Source: Coprinopsis marcescibilis (lineage: Eukaryota > Basidiomycota > Agaricomycetes > Agaricales > Psathyrellaceae). Taken from it: a DNA stretch of 64,000 bases. The DNA lies in the NCBI GenBank assembly GCA_004369085.1, contig ML210152.1:191461-255460 (forward strand), in the 5' to 3' direction. The position numbers and the translations under genes were made by a program. Under the pieces are notes generated by a model. That model was given only the letters and a program-made list of their open reading frames with translations, searched no databases and had not been told where the DNA came from. Of the stretch, positions 51,511 to 63,412 are shown in pieces (the first letter of the stretch is position 1; each line of letters begins with the position of its first letter).

Positions 51511-51915
51511 TTTGGTTTACTGTGTCGCATCCATCCATCGTCGGTAATCGCTCGCTGTCTATCCTATATCCCATATCCCACATTCAATATCCTATGGCCT
51601 ATATCCTTGCCTATGACTCTCCTGTCGTCGTCAGGCAACATCATCGTCGTCCTCATTCTACAACGCCACGTTCACATATCCTCCATCATACCACTGTCGC
51701 CCACCGCCTTGCTCCTTGCTGTACATTTTCATACCTTCTCATGATGTGCATTATAAATAGAAAGTCATCTCCTGTAACAAATCATAACCAAATAATCATC
51801 CGTTGGTACTATCCTTTTTGAATGGAACTCTTACGCCTTTGAAATGCATAAAAAGTCAATTGAAAGGACCAAGTGTAACAGGAAGCAAGCCGACAAATGT
51901 CCTATACATATGGTG
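51511..51915. other. Intergenic stretch between convergent genes
   Basis: 3' flanks of cullin-1 (plus) and the U5 snRNP 40K gene (minus). It has short repeats of TATCCxATATCCxA near 51558-51605. No gene is supported. Confidence 0.5.
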
Positions 51916-53265
51916 TTATACATGGATGCTTGGTTCGATTTCTCCCAATAGCATTGTTCCGTCTTTGCTTCCAGTGAGGACTAGGAGGTTCAATGTTAGC
52001 ATATACTGGAGAACCGAGTTGTAAAACGTACTGATAGGTTCTTTGGGATGGAAATCAACCGCTGTAACTGTTCCTTTATGTCCAGGGAGCTACACAGTCG
52101 AGTGAGCGGATGCAACCAAAAATTAGGGGAAAATAAACATACCTTGTACAAGATCCTGCTACTCTCGACGTCCCAAATACAGACTGCACGATCCGCACCT
52201 CCCACCGCAACCCTCCTCCCTCCATCCTCCTTGCTCCACGCACCCCTCAACAGCGTATTCTCAAACCCAGCAGGCGCGCCCAAAAGCGTCCTATGTATCC
52301 GCGTCGCAGACGGCGAAAACGGCCGAACATCATGCACAATCGTTTGCGACGACAACGACGGCGAGAGCAAAAAGCACCCGTCCGGGGACAGAGCCAACGA
52401 AGTGGGAGTATCCGTATGTCCACCCAAGCTGTAAACCTCCTGCTGCTTGCGTAGGTCATACACATGTATCTCGTTGTCGATCGCGCCTATGTAGAGGTTC
52501 GCGCCGTCCTGGCTCCATGCGACTGCGGTTACTGGGCATCCGATGTCGAGGGTTGCGATGGGTTGTTTATCGGAGGATGAGGGGTCGTCTGAGCCGCCTG
52601 CCCAGACTTTGACTGTACCGTCGTCGGATCCGGTGGCGAGGAGTTCGGTGCCGGATCCGCTGGCCATGGTTCTGTCGAGGGTGTTTATGATTTCGCGGTG
52701 GGCACGGATGCGTTTGAGCTTTTGGCCGGTAGTTAGGTCTGTGAATGTGAGGGTGTGGTCGGCGGAGACTGTGTAGAGAATTGGGGAGCGGAGAGACCAT
52801 TGTAGATCTAGGATTGGTGCTTTGTGGTGGCTGCTGAGTAGACCGTAGTTGGTGTTTGGGGCATAAGTTCTCCAGAGGGCTAAGCCAGAGATTAATCAGA
52901 GTCAAATTGGTAGTGTGGGGACTGCAGTAGACGCACAGACACTCCTGTCCCCTGAACAGGCGGCGATATTTTGGCCTGAAGGGTCGAATCTGCAGCTCAG
53001 AATCTCACCCTAGGTTTATCTATGTTAGTTGCTGAAACCGCCTCAAAACTTAATAACCACTCACAGAATGAGCTCCAGCCAAACTGACGATAGGAGCTTC
53101 CAAGTTACTTGTGCGGGGTACACTGCGGATGAGACCCTTGCTACGGTCATCTCCTGAGCTCGAGATGACAATTTGGTTGGACGGTGTGGGCGAGGTGCCT
53201 TTGGCCTTTTTTATGAGTGCGCCAGCACCGTAGCTGGGTGGTGGCGAGTGACTCCGTTTCGACAT
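51916..53265 (-). CDS. SNRNP40: U5 snRNP 40K WD-repeat protein (SNRNP40/Spf38-like)
   Basis: Five exons (53265-53065, 53009-52937, 52879-52143, 52089-52032, 51980-51916) give 377 aa. Seven WD40 repeats follow a short basic N-terminus (MSKRSHSPPP) with a PTPSNQIVI lead. Family marks are EAPIVSLAGAHSGEILS, HHKAPILDLQWS, LATGSDDGTVKVW, the VDFHPKEPI repeat and the TGSKDGTMLLGEI end. It is a U5 snRNP component needed for pre-mRNA splicing, consistent with this intron-rich genome. The length and the last repeat match the human and fission yeast proteins. Confidence 0.9.
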
Positions 53266-53643
53266 TTCTGCTGTGTGAATGGGGCCTGGACAATGGACGA
53301 ACGACCGTGACGGGAACTCGACAACGATGAGCTCTGACAGCTTTCGGATTTGTGCGCGTTGTTTGCAGAGGAAGGGCATGTCAAGCCAGAGCAAATAGGC
53401 GCCGATTCTTTACACTGCCACGCTGCCGGGACGGAAAGCCGGCCTCGCGCCTTGGACTTTGGACGGGAACGATGATGAGCTTGCTGCATTGCATCGGATT
53501 TCGCTTTCACCGGAGGCGTATTAGAAGACGTCAGTCAGCTCTATAGTGGCCACGATGGAGCTTAGTACGTATTTAATATCCGAATAGGGAAATCCTACAT
53601 ACTTATAAAGCGGATACATTGACTCTTTCAGTGAGAGTCAGAT
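53266..53643. other. Intergenic stretch between divergent genes
   Basis: Divergent 5' regions of the U5-40K gene and FAD oxidase 2. A TATAAAG at 53604-53610 serves the oxidase. No gene is supported. Confidence 0.5.
53604..53610 (+). promoter_or_regulatory. TATA box of FAD oxidase 2
   Basis: TATAAAG, 33 bp upstream of the ATG at 53644. Confidence 0.55.
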
Positions 53644-55582
53644 ATGACCGACCTTGCCTCATTCACCCTTCTAATCAAAGGGGACATAGTAACTCCCACT
53701 CACCCATCCTACCCCACCGCTATTGCCCGTTGGGCACGCAACGCCCAACGACCCGCACGTCTCGTAGTATTTCCCAAAGACGCGGTGGACGTCAGCCATT
53801 GCATCTTGTACGCGAAAGCGCAGGGGCTAGTGTTTGCGGTTAAAGGAGGGGGACATAATACTGCTGGAGCGTCGTCTGCAAAGGATGGGCTAGTGGTTGA
53901 TTTGTCGAGGTATATGAACGGGGTGCGGATGGATGGGGAGAGGAGGCTGGGGTATGTGGGTGGAGGGGCCTGTTGGGGAGCTGTGGATCGGGAGGGGATG
54001 AAGTACGGATTGGCGACTGTTGGTGGGACTGTGAGCCATGTACGTGTCGTTCAGTATGCGCTATCGGGAAATACTAATTCAAAGTTAATAGACTGGAGTG
54101 GGAGGGTGGGTAACTCCTCCTCGTACCTCACCGTGGACTTATCCCCTTGTTTAGACTTACACTCGGTGGGGGCTTCGGTTGGCTTAGCGGGCGCCACGGA
54201 CTCACGATAGACAACCTCAAACAGGTCCGTGGATTAAACAAGCTCCATATCATTATCGGTGCTAACCATAGTCCTGTCAATGATAGGCTACAATCGTCAC
54301 GTCTTCAGGCGACATCCTCACAGTTAACGCCACGCAGCATCCTGACGTCTTCTGGGCTATCCGCGGCGGCGGGTCCAATTTTGGCGTTGTGACAGAGTTT
54401 GTGTTCCACATGCATCCGCAGCGAGCGAGAGTGTTCGCGGGGGAGTTGGTGTACGTGTGCGACGCGCCAACGCCGTACTGCGATTCTGAGGGTACGGTCG
54501 TCGCGGAGGTGATGAGCGCAACGAAGCGGTGGTGGGCCAAAGCTTCTGCACCCGGGGCGAGTGGGGACGAAGCCGTGAGCCATGTTATTACTCTCCGTCA
54601 AGGGGACGATGGGAGATACCAACCTGTTGTGGTCGTCTTTGTGTTTTGGAACGGGACCGAGTGCGAAGGCAGGGAAAGATTTAGAGAGTTTTATGGGATT
54701 GGTGGGTAGTCAACTTTCAGGTTTGTTGGCTATGCTGACCTGTGTGTTATTTCATTAGAGCATATTTCGGACAGCACGGGAGAAATGCCGTATGAGGAGG
54801 TTAATACCTTGCAGGTGAGTCTCCCGATCGATAAATTACAGCTTGGACTGACTAGGTTCGTCTAGGACAATGTGTTCAGACATGGATTGAGCTACTACCT
54901 CAGAGGCACGACCCAGGCTGGACCTACCAGACCTTCGACCATGCTCAAGCTTATGCACAAATGCCTTTCACTCTCGCAGTCCCACCCTAATAGCCCTACC
55001 GGCCAGATATCGGCTAGTGCACAACCACCGCCTATGGTGCTTTTCAAGTATATCCCGTTCCGTGCAATCGATGGGGTCCCACCGGCTAGCACTGCGTTTA
55101 ATAGGGCGGATGGGAGGGGGCTACTGAATGTCTTGCTCATGATTCGGTGGGATAGCTCGGAGGGGGATGAAGGGAAAGGGATGCTTGGTGTATCGAGAGA
55201 GACTGCGAAGGAGTTTGTGGATATCGTTGCTCGGCAGGGAGGTGCAGATCGGAAGGAAATGCATGGGTATACGAATTTTGGTAAGTTTCTTTGTCGCTTC
55301 TGGGAGTATCCATAGCTTATTGTAATTATTATGCTTGTAGATATGGATCAAGATCCTGATACATCGCCGTCTCTATCTCCGTCTCCGCCTGTGGACTCAA
55401 ATTCGAGCTCCAAGGTGGACCTGACAGTACCGGTAATCAGGAAGGTCACGGCCCCGATACGCGGTGAACGCGCGAAAAAGGCGTTTGGGGCCAACTATGC
55501 GAGATTGCAGGATGTGAAGGGTGTGTATGATCCCGAGTTGTTTTTTGATAGGTGGTTTCCTGTTATACCTGCTCCGCGATAG
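53644..55582 (+). CDS. BBE-like FAD oxidoreductase 2 (intact)
   Basis: Seven exons (53644-54039, 54092-54105, 54155-54224, 54287-54701, 54759-54814, 54866-55280, 55341-55582) give 535 aa. GGGHNTAG (His71) is the flavin site, then [12 protein letters not shown], the same 14-bp micro-exon encoding [17 protein letters not shown] and [10 protein letters not shown]. The C-terminal half has MPYEEVN and [11 protein letters not shown]. The enzyme ends with [13 protein letters not shown], the segment lost from paralogue 1. It is longer than paralogue 1 through an acidic Ser/Pro-rich insertion ([19 protein letters not shown]) in the last exon. It lacks the intron that splits paralogue 1 at 46649-46689. 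There is no signal peptide, so an intracellular oxidase of unknown substrate is expected. Confidence 0.88.
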
Positions 55583-56741
55583 CCTATTAGCGATGTGGAC
55601 GCCAACGCTTAATAGATGCAGTGTACAGACAAAACGGGGACCGATAGACGTGGGTGGCCCCTATTTGTGCATGTAAGATATGGTTTAGCGTAACCTTTCT
55701 AAATTGTTGGTCCTTTGAGAAGGCTGCCAAGTGGTCGGAAATGAGAACGACGTGGAGCTCGTGGTCCCTGTACGATACATGACTATGTGTACTTATGTTC
55801 CCAAATATCCGACGAATTCGCGGTGGGAGCCTATAAATTATGAATGTGTGGGGGGCGCACGGAAATTATACCGCATAGCCAACCGTACGCTTTGCAGCCT
55901 CTTTACTTGAAGCTAGTAGTATGTAGGTCATAGGGTTATAGTTGGCCGTATAACGATGGCCGTTGGTGAATGGGGGCTGCGGCCGTCGCAGCATCACGCA
56001 ATTATCTGAGCAATTTCGGAGGGCCTCGTCGCCGTCGTCCCGCGCGGATGATAACATTCCTGTGTAATCTCGACCCACCTCACCGACTTTAACTCGGTCC
56101 CATCATCTTATCTTTGCTCTGCCCCTCCTCCTGGTTTACATTCCCTTTTATTCAACACCTCCAGAGTCTGTTCACGGTCGCAACCATTCACGACCCGTAA
56201 CGACGACGAGCATCGGACGATATCATCAATCAGCAACGAATTAAATCAGGAAGGAAGAAGACTCGAAGCCTTGGGTCGGAGGCTGGGAGCTGGGCGGGAA
56301 ATACCATATTGCATATTGTGTGGTCGCTGGTCACCTGAACCGTGAACGTCGTCGTCGAGTGAGGGAAACTTGAGGACGATAGAACATATTTCCGGGATCA
56401 TCATCGTCATCAGATATAGAATCAGCGTTACAGCAAGTCCCACACTATTACACACAAGCCAACGCAACGGCAAGCCGCCAAAGCCGCTCTCTGTTCGCAG
56501 ACTCTTGTTGTCAGCAGCCGGACAATAACGAACCTCGACGACTTTCTCGCTCTTTTGCTCGCTTTCTTTGCTAGTTGGCGCGAGGCTGTGTGGGGCGTTC
56601 AGCATAGGCCACCGACAGCTAGCTATATTATATACACTCCACGGAGCGGAGGGCCTCGACTTGAAGGACGATTCGGAAAGAGTCCAAGGATCGGCAGCAG
56701 CAGTGTTGAATCTGCATTTCAAACCTGGGCAGTAGACTAGG
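55583..56741. other. Intergenic stretch, long 5' region of the Boi-like gene
   Basis: No gene is supported. The 5' flank of the Boi-like gene is pyrimidine-rich around 56105-56160, followed by a few hundred bases that may be a 5' UTR. TATAAATT lies near 55832. Confidence 0.5.
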
Positions 56742-59700
56742 ATGCCCGACTACGTGTACGCCCTGCACGACTTTCAGCCCGAGCACGAGGATGAGCTCGA
56801 TTTCCATGCAGGAGAGAGGATAGAGATTGTGGAGAGGGATGATTTATACGGAGATGGGTGGTGGCAGGTAAGGGTTCTTTCCTTCTTCTCCTTCCATTCA
56901 CAATCTTGTTTTATCCGATTCTATTTCAAATTCGTCATTTTGGTCTTAGTCTGGATGCTAATTAGACTATTTGCTGTGGTCAGGGACGGAATGCAGCGGG
57001 GAAGGAGGGGCTGTTTCCGCAGAGCTACACCACACCGGGTCCACCGCCAGCCAACGGCAACGGGAACCACGCAGGTGCATCCGCAGCTCAAACGAGCACG
57101 GTGCTCAGTGCTCTTGCAGAGGAATCCGAGAACGAATCGCCCATTACCAAGCCTACCATTCTATCGCCTGTGCCCCAGCAACCCCCCGCGAGCTTTCTCA
57201 ATGGGAATGACAGTGACCAGGAATCTATAATCGGTCCAGACCTTAACAGCAATAGCAATAACGACACGGAGAACATTCATGTAAATCCCGGCGTCGCCGC
57301 GGACGAGGACGACTCCGGGGCTGCAGGAGCGGATGGGGAGATGATGAAAGCGACGATGACTGATGTGCAAAAGGCTATTGAGCAGCTTGGCCGGAACCGT
57401 GTTGATAACGACGGGGACGGCGGGCGGAGCTTTAGCTTTGCGAGCACGCGGGATGGGGGTGAGACGGATGATACGGACTTTGACATGAGTGATGTGGATG
57501 CGGAGGGCGAGACGCAGGGCGAAGATTGGCATAAGAGTGCGAGGAGAAAGTTGGCGGAGAAGGCGAGGGCGGCGATTAAGGATGCGGAAACGCTGGAGGC
57601 TATGATTCAGGAGAGGTCGACGGCGCCGCCGATTGATGTCGAGTTGAGTGACGAGAGTGAGGATGAGATGGATCATGACTTTACGTCGCGGTCGACCAAT
57701 TTTGCGAGGGCCCATCCACATATTCCGGAGGAGGACGAGGAGGAGTCGGGTCAGCAACAGAAGGGACATGCGAGGGATGTTGCGAGCCAATCTTCGGCGT
57801 TGACGAGCAATACGTCCATTCCTTCGCAGACTGCGTCGACGCCGAGGAGGGATGAATTGTTGGACGTCACCACTGCGACGAAGGAGTCGTTCCCCGTTGT
57901 TTTTGCGCCCCCTATCGACAAGGCTCTCACGGCAGATGTTACCCCTGCGCCTGTTGACCAGTCCAAACGCAGCAGTGCCCCGACCCCTGTCAGCAGCGCG
58001 GGCCAGCCTCTGAGCACGCTCCCATCACCATCGGGTTCTACCCACGCGTCAGGATTCGGGGTAACCCCGCCGTTCCAGGCTCCGAGTATCTCGACCAGTG
58101 CTACCTCGGTTGCCGAGTCGACTTCTGAGGACAAGAAGGACAAGAAGGGTGCGAATGAATGGACGGTTGATGAAGTTGTAGATTGGCTCAAGAGCAAAGG
58201 CTTTGATCAGGACGTATGCGATAAATTCACTGGTGAGTATCCTTCACATCGCTTATATATATACTGACATTCTCCGATAGAGCAAGAGATTACGGGAGAC
58301 GTTCTGCTGGAGCTGGATGTGAACGTGCTGAAAACGGAGATTGGGATCGCGGCCTTTGGGAAACGGATGAGGATTGCTAATGCCATTACGGAACTTCGAC
58401 GGCCACCGTCCATTAGATCGTTTGAGCAAGCGCATACGCCTTCCTCTGTGATTCATCACCCTTTGATTCACTCGAGGACGCAGAGCCAGAGCTATTCGGT
58501 TCATTCATATCCTGGGACGCCGCTTTACGCTTCGCATAGCACTCAAGGCTCTATCGTTCCCAGTCCCATTCAGTATTCAGCACCCAGTGGACCACTATCG
58601 GCTCCTAGCGAGGCACAGTCTATCTCGACCGCACTTGCTTCGTCAACTGCTGTTGGCCTTGGGATCGCGGCGATGGAATCGAGTGAAAATACTGCAGCGT
58701 TGAGGGGAGGACGTCCTGCGCATCTCATGCTGTCGCCTAGTGATGGGAACCTTAAGAGCAAGGTCATCATCGAGAAAGATACCCATGGACGTGAGGATGA
58801 CGATCGTGCACATATGAGCGATGTATGTTCCTTTCCTCCTTCCTCTTTGGTACTAGTAAGGGCTAATCAGTTCCTATTCGTAGGGCGAAGCCGTCAATGC
58901 ATCCACCAGCGTCCGGCGTCGACTCTTTGGACGGTCGCAGGACTCGACAATGTCGATTGGCAATGTTTCGCGTAGCTCCAAGGACGGTGCCTCCCCTGGA
59001 TTCTCGCCGCCGCAAAAGGAGGAGAAGGATCTGGGGTCGAATGGCACTGCTGCCGCTGCTTCGACCACGGGTGTGGGACCCAGACACAAGTCCAAGAGGA
59101 GCGTGGATGGCAAGTCGAGTGAGCGCATGAGTATATTTGGGAATGCGTTTGGGGGCTCGTTGGGCAAGGGGAGGAAGCCACCGCCAAGTGCGAGCGAGGA
59201 TACGGGCGATGCAAAGTCGTCGTCGACTTCGTCGATGTTTAGTAGGCTTAATCCGAGTTCGGTGAGGAAGTCGTCATCGAATAGTCATAGGCCGTCTACA
59301 CCGTCTGGGTCGCCGAAGGGGCTGGAGAAGGGGAGGAATGGGGCTGGGGCGCCTGCACATGGACATGGGCACCCGCACTTGACCGGCGCTGTCAGTGCGA
59401 GTGCGATTCCAGAGTTGAACAAGGAGGCGTTTGAGCAGAGTGTGGATAAGCCTGTTGGGGAGCGGGCGATGTTGAGGAAGAGGACGATGTCTGGTCCACC
59501 GAATGGTGCTGGGGGGGCGGTGACCTCGTCGGATCCTTCGGGGCCTATCAAACAGGGGTTGAGTATACTTGACCAGGTTGGGGATCCGGATCATACGGGG
59601 TGGATGAGGAAGAAGGGGGTAAGGTATAATTCGTGGAAGTTGAGGTACTGTGTGTTGAAGGGGGAGCATTTGTATATCTTGAGGTCGAATAACAAGAGTG

Positions 59701-60817
59701 TGAGTGTGGTGGGTTCTATTGTTGATGATGGTACTGATGGTGCTTTTAGGAGACGAGGCTGAAGGGATATGTCAACATTCATGGCTACAAGGTCACTGTT
59801 GATGAGAACTTGGGCCCTGGGCGGTACGGATTTAGGATTGACCATGACCAGGACAAGACGCATTACTTTAGCTCAGATGAGAAGACTGTTATCCGGGAGT
59901 GGATGAAGGCGATCATGAAGGCCACCATTGGACGTGATTACACGCGTACGTCTGGTTTCTCACTCGGATTCTAATCTTTGCCTGACTTGTATGTGAATTT
60001 AGGACCGGTTGTCTCGTCCTGCAATATACCCACGATTCCTCTTGTGGTGGCTCAAGCTATGAATCCTGCACCACGGCCTCCTTCTCCGGGTGCCCGAGAT
60101 GCTACACAGAAGGCGCTGCGCAGGGAGAATCCTCACCAACTTTCGAGTAGGGATGCGCGTGTGCTGATGGGGCTTCCTGGGAGCGGGGAAGGGAATGACA
60201 GGGATAGGAGGAATGTTAATTCATTCTTCTCGGAAGATGGGTATGGTAATGGTGTTGCTACATCGCCTGTTAGTGCCACTACGCCCAGGACGATGGTGCC
60301 TCCTAGGCCTTCGAGGGAGATGAGGCGTGCGAATTCGACTCGCTCAGCGGTATGTTCCCTTCTTTTGTACCTATGGCTGAATTGTGACTGATTTTATGGA
60401 TCTGTGTAGGTGCTACCTGTGGACGAAAATTTGGTGGATTGGGCAAATTCGCATCTTCCAGAGTCATTGTTGGTGCACGACCCCGCTGGGCCGTTGTTCT
60501 CCGGTCTTGCGCTCTTGCGAATCGCAGAGTCTATCAAGGGCAAGCCTGTGTCTCCGCCTGTACCGGACTCGGCGTTCCCGACAGGGCCTTCTGATGATAA
60601 GCTGGATGGGCTCTTCAAGCTGTTCGACTTTTTGCTGGACAATGACGTGAAGATGGGGAGCGTTAGTATCAATGATGTTCGGCAAGGGAAGAGGGATAAG
60701 ATTTTGCAGCTTTTGAAGGCGTTGAAGGCGTGGGAGGATAAGAGGAGGGCTCTCGCGATGTCCGTGGGCACGTCTGTTTCTGCAGGTGGTTTTATGATTC
60801 CGACGGGGCTGTATTGA
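56742..60817 (+). CDS. Boi-type polarity protein: SH3, SAM, PH and CH-like domains
   Basis: Seven exons (56742-56867, 56984-58232, 58281-58822, 58884-59699, 59750-59945, 60003-60349, 60410-60817) give 1227 aa. Domains in order: SH3 at about 1-60 (YVYALHDFQPEHEDELDFHA, GLFPQSY), an acidic/Ser-rich linker, SAM at about 434-500 (WTVDEVVDWLKSKGFD), a long low-complexity linker, PH at about 873-977 (HTGWMRKKG and the LRYCVLKGEHLYIL strand), and after another linker a C-terminal helical segment at about 1093-1210 (LVDWANSHLPESLL, LLRIAESIKGK, LLKALKAWEDK) that looks like a calponin-homology domain. SH3-SAM-PH in this order is the Boi1/Boi2 pattern, proteins that link Cdc42 and the exocyst to bud or tip growth. 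The CH-like end is not in the yeast proteins. Confidence 0.88.
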
Positions 60818-61364
60818 TTCGGCGATCCTCTTCTTTGAACTTTCTTTTCCGCGACATGTTTTTATGAATCATTTGAATCTACTCTGTCTAATGCACTCTT
60901 ACCTCATACCCTCTATTTCATGACTTCGATTTTGTCTACACACACAGTTATCTTTTATCTTTATGTTCTCCGTTTCTTTTTATCTTCTTTTTTCTTCTGG
61001 TGCCTCGAGCTTGGACGTTCCACTTGAAATGTCTGTCTGTTACTCCGTCAAGCCCACCAGTCGCGGGTTCGTTCGATTTGGACGTTCGAGAAGCGTTCGA
61101 TAGCCGAGTGGATCCTTGACATTTCTTCCTCGTCAGTCACACGTTTGTTTTCATTCTTCTGGACGCGTTCTTTGGCTAGGCTAATTAGTTGCTCCGTTAC
61201 CCATCTTACAGAAAACCTTTCTGCTTCTTCTGCTGATGGGCAATGGGACTAGGCTGATTTTGGCGCCCGGGTATGTCCGGTCTGAGATTGAAGTTGGGTT
61301 GATAAAGAAGACATGTGCTGCGGGCCCGCATCGATTGAGTGATTCGTTTCTTTGAACCGCAACC
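60818..61364. other. Intergenic stretch, no supported gene
   Basis: Boi-like 3' flank and promoter of the next gene, pyrimidine-rich near 60955-61000. A TAGCCGAGTGG at 61101 resembles a tRNA A box but has no partner. Confidence 0.5.
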
Positions 61365-63412
61365 ATGACAATTCCAACCTCGACCAGTGGGGAAGTTGTC
61401 ATGAGTGATGTTCAACCCACACCGAGCCTATCCACTACAACTACAACTACTGCAACTTCTCAGCCTGCGTCTGCTAGCGTTGTCGACTATTCTGAAGGCG
61501 TACCAATTCAAACAGCGAGTACTGATCACCGATTGACCTTTCCCCGAGACTTCAAAAAACCAGCTGGGGTGACGATCATCGCGTTCAAGGATTTCAAGGA
61601 GAGGGGCATACGACTTGAGCCTGGTCCTGATGACGTTGAGGTGGATGTGTTGGGTGTGCCTACCATCCCTATGACAAAGGAACATTCCAGCGATTACTGC
61701 AAGACGAACACGAAGAGGAAGAGGAAGAAGAGCGAGATGTTGGCGAGGAAGAGGCTTGCTACTAATGGGAATTTGCCGTGGTGGGATCAGTGGGAGGAGA
61801 GAGAGGAGACGAGGATTGCGAAAGCTGTGAATTCGTATGTGTTTTGATTTTTGTGATCTGTTGTGGGCTGGCGCTTAATGTGTGTTAGGGGAGACGGGCG
61901 TATTCAGAAGTTTATCTCCGCGGCTCTTGACTTCAAGAATGGACGCGCATGGCCAAATGGTATCGGGCAACAGACGGATCCTGGGTATATTTGGACCAAG
62001 GTGAATATCTGGCTGCTTTGTTCTTCGGCGTTGACGTGTTGGCTAATGGGTGTGCGGCAACATCAGTTGGAAGTCTTTTTAGGAATCATTGGTGGAAAGT
62101 CGGGTGCGAAGAAACTTGTCAGGCAGCCCAAGGTTTTCAATGCTCCTGGGGAAGCTGACATGTCGGAAGATGACGATGATGATGACAATCCGCCAGAAGA
62201 CGAGATGTTCGTTGGAAAGGAAAAGAAGACGATTAATTTTATCACTGATCCTGAAACTGCGACCAAGATTTTTCTATCATCCTATGCTCGAGCGAAAGGC
62301 ATTATCTGGTGTGTTTCTTGAGGGGCATATCGATAGGACTGTGCTGACGCGGAGATTCTAGGTCCAGGATCAATTTGGAACAGATGCCTCGTTTAATCAA
62401 GTTCTTCCTTCAATTCCTAATCCGCAGTCGAGTCTTTCCGCAGTCCGAAACTGGTTTCCAGTTGGCTTCACAAGTCACCGACCAGGCTCTGATCGAGCTT
62501 CCGGTTGCTTATCAGCTGTCTGCCGATCTGCCAGACAACTTGGGCAAGGCGTTCAGGGCATGCTGGGGTATGAAAGCCGAAGGGTACAAGACAGTCGAAC
62601 TGGATGAAGAGTTCCTCGCGTCTTTCAAGCAGAAGCCTAAAGAACCGGAGGCAGACAAAGCTGAGCCAGAGGACGATCGCGAAGACGCTAGGCTTCTTGT
62701 GGCTACAGACAGTGGATGGGGCACTGTCGACCCCACGAGTGGCTGGGGCAAGCAAAGCAACGAATGGTCTACACCTGTGGAAGAAGAAGAGGAACAGAAT
62801 CCGTGGATGGTTGAAGATGACCTCAAGCTTCAGCTTCCAGCGGGGATTTCCTCCACCCATACTACGGGCATCGTCGAACGGTCCATGCGGAAGATCACGA
62901 ATCTTATCCCTGTTCCTGCCAATCTGCCGCCTGCAACCAGTAATGCTGCCGATGGTTCGCCACCGGATGCTGGGGAGGTGGAGACCGAGTTGGAGCGAAA
63001 GTATCCCAAGGTAGTCCTCAGTCCGTGGTTGGACTGGGACGGAGGCGAGATGCCCGTATATAGCTTTCCTACGATTCTCGGCACGTCCAATGGGCCGGTA
63101 GTTGACCCTCCTTACAGCGCCAAGAGTGCGGACGAGTTGAAGGTGGCTGCTGGGGACGTGAAGAAATTCGATCCGGCCAATGACGATATTACCATTCTCG
63201 TCGAGCCTGCAGTCTTTGCGGAGTTGTCGAAGATCAAAGGGGGTGGGATTGCGGCGACGTGGGTTCAGATTCTTCGGAAACCCAAGGAAGTGAGCAGCGA
63301 TGGAGCTCCTGCGGCGAAGAAGAAGAAGAAGTCTAAAAAGGCATCTAATCTCTGGTATTTGGATGATATGGGCGGTGTCTTCCCGAGCTTTTGGTCGGTT
63401 CCTGCTGCGTGA
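61365..63412 (+). CDS. Arb1-like subunit of the Argonaute chaperone (ARC) complex
   Basis: Four exons (61365-61834, 61889-62000, 62067-62308, 62362-63412) give 624 aa. The N-terminus is Thr/Ser-rich, then a basic KRKRKK patch. A helical middle section (ATKIFLSSYARAKGIIW; MPRLIKFFLQFLIRSRVFPQ; QALIELPVAYQLSADLPDN) resembles fission yeast Arb1, where the same region ends with an ELP motif. An acidic run (about 62162-62215) and a tail with WLDWDG, PVVDPPY and a lysine run (KKKKKSKK) follow. In fission yeast Arb1 binds Argonaute with duplex siRNA for heterochromatin. I assign this from general similarity; it could be a related unknown family. Confidence 0.6.

Noticed and set aside
61101..61111. 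TAGCCGAGTGG, a tRNA A-box-like string
   Set aside because: No B box or acceptor stem pairing is present at the expected spacing on either side.
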